Assembly: GCF_036659115.1 (NCBI RefSeq)
Contig: NZ_JAVXDF010000041.1
Direction: 5' to 3' (one strand)
Source of the DNA: Gordonibacter sp036659115
GTDB taxonomy: Bacteria > Actinomycetota > Coriobacteriia > Coriobacteriales > Eggerthellaceae
Length of the DNA stretch: 22,107 nt
Shown: positions 21,780 through 22,107 of the stretch, in pieces
How the letters are laid out: each line of letters begins with the position of its first letter
Position numbering within the stretch: the stretch's first letter is position 1
The notes under the pieces: model-generated
What the model was told of the DNA's origin: nothing
Seen by the model: the letters and a program-made list of their open reading frames with translations, nothing else
Databases searched by the model: none
Translations under genes and position numbers: made by a program

Positions 21780-21929
21780 TCGTTCCTCCAAGTTTGTCGT
21801 GCGAAATGCACGTGCCTTTGCACCTCGACCACTCTAACCCCGCCAGATTAGCATACGCTATGCAAAAAAGGGATGCTCCTTAAAAGTTACATCCCTTCAG
21901 TTCGGTGGTCGACAACTCTGCGTATATTA
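21780..21929 (-). promoter_or_regulatory. Structured tatA leader with alternative pairings
   Basis: Read leftward, TAATAT (21929-21924) is a plausible -10. The leader can pair TCGACCAC with GTGGTCGA (21912-21905 with 21832-21825), enclosing the terminator, a GCATA-TATGC hairpin (21863-21851) and a small CTAATC/GGTTAG hairpin. A second pairing, TTGTCG/CGACAA (21915-21910 with 21799-21794), uses the same bases 21910-21912, so the two exclude each other. No known riboswitch is recognised. Confidence 0.4.
21864..21897 (-). terminator. Intrinsic terminator within the tatA leader
   Basis: AAGGGATG (21868-21875) pairs with CATCCCTT (21890-21897) around a 14-base loop. Read leftward the stem is followed by a U-run (21869-21864). 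It lies 85 bases upstream of the tatA ATG and just downstream of a -10 box at 21929, so it may attenuate tatA or end a short RNA. Confidence 0.7.
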
Positions 21930-21947
21930 CCTCAAATACCGCCTCGT

Positions 21948-21998
21948 GAGAAGAAGGCTTCCCTATTTCACGACAAATTGACCGCGAAAGAGGGAAGC
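21948..21998 (-). terminator. Interrupted long hairpin, terminator of an upstream minus-strand gene
   Basis: GCTTCCCT-a-TTTC-a-CG (21957-21972) pairs with CG-c-GAAA-g-AGGGAAGC (21983-21998), 14 pairs with two mismatches. Read leftward it is followed by the U-rich CTTCTTCTC. It likely ends a transcript entering from the right edge. Between it and 22074 no feature is recognised. Confidence 0.6.
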
Positions 21999-22074
21999 TA
22001 GCGAGCTTATCTTGGTGAGCGGCCTGCCGGCAGATTCAGCCCCGCGAACCTCGCACAATCACCGTTTGACGCGC

Positions 22075-22107
22075 CTAAAGCTTGACCGTCAGGATATCCG
22101 GCCCCTC
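22075..22107 (-). CDS. Possible C-terminal end of an unidentified gene (partial)
   Basis: Read leftward from the window edge, one frame gives EGPDILTVKL and then TAG (22077-22075). Its third codon positions are mostly G or C, as in the other genes, and a terminator follows about 77 bases later. The fragment is too short to identify. A second frame stays open to TAA near 22007 but has weak codon use. This is a low-confidence call. Confidence 0.3.
   Translation of the reverse strand, partial: EGPDILTVKL

Noticed and set aside
21875..21880. Start-stop ATGTAA in the tatA leader, as a possible leader peptide
   Set aside because: The ATG and TAA are adjacent with no properly spaced ribosome site, so no peptide is supported.

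Overview
The window looks like a chromosomal scaffold piece from a high-GC anaerobic gut actinobacterium of the Coriobacteriia, most likely the Eggerthellaceae. This is inferred from the gene mix: sigma-54, a SpoVA-like membrane protein without sporulation genes, an arsenosugar-type radical SAM selenoprotein, B12-dependent methionine synthesis, and an HrcA/CIRCE-controlled clpC. It rests on protein recognition, not on a database search. A run of 100 N (19181-19280) is an assembly gap. Nearly all genes are on the minus strand; the exceptions are the metallo-hydrolase and the two membrane-protein genes.

Region 1-3550. A 5' portion of rpoN (sigma-54) runs off the left edge. It diverges from a PhnP-like metallo-beta-lactamase hydrolase. 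That gene converges on a two-gene operon encoding a carboxymuconolactone-decarboxylase-like protein and the radical SAM protein ArsS. The UGA usually read as the arsS stop is in frame with five more codons and is followed by a hairpin whose GGUC apical loop and spacing match the E. coli fdhF SECIS. I therefore annotate ArsS as a selenoprotein ending at TAG 2152-2154.

Region 3550-5960. A gene-free stretch with three unrelated short tandem repeats precedes a SpoVA-like fused membrane protein and a small two-helix membrane protein. A string of hairpins ending in a strong terminator follows, then a small unknown gene on the other strand.

Region 5961-11410. A methionine operon (metF, a separate MetH-reactivation protein, metH without its activation domain) has overlapping genes and a promoter that places the transcript start at or next to the metF ATG. 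Upstream lies a TspO-related membrane protein with a hairpin-rich leader.

Region 11411-19070. U32 peptidase/tRNA-hydroxylation protein, cysS, cysE, ispF, ispD and clpC follow an order resembling the Firmicutes clpC-ispD-ispF-cysE-cysS neighbourhood. A CIRCE operator sits over the clpC promoter.

Region 19071-22107. After the gap come lysS and greA (abutting genes), tatA with a structured leader that includes an intrinsic terminator, and what may be the last ten codons of another minus-strand gene at the right edge.
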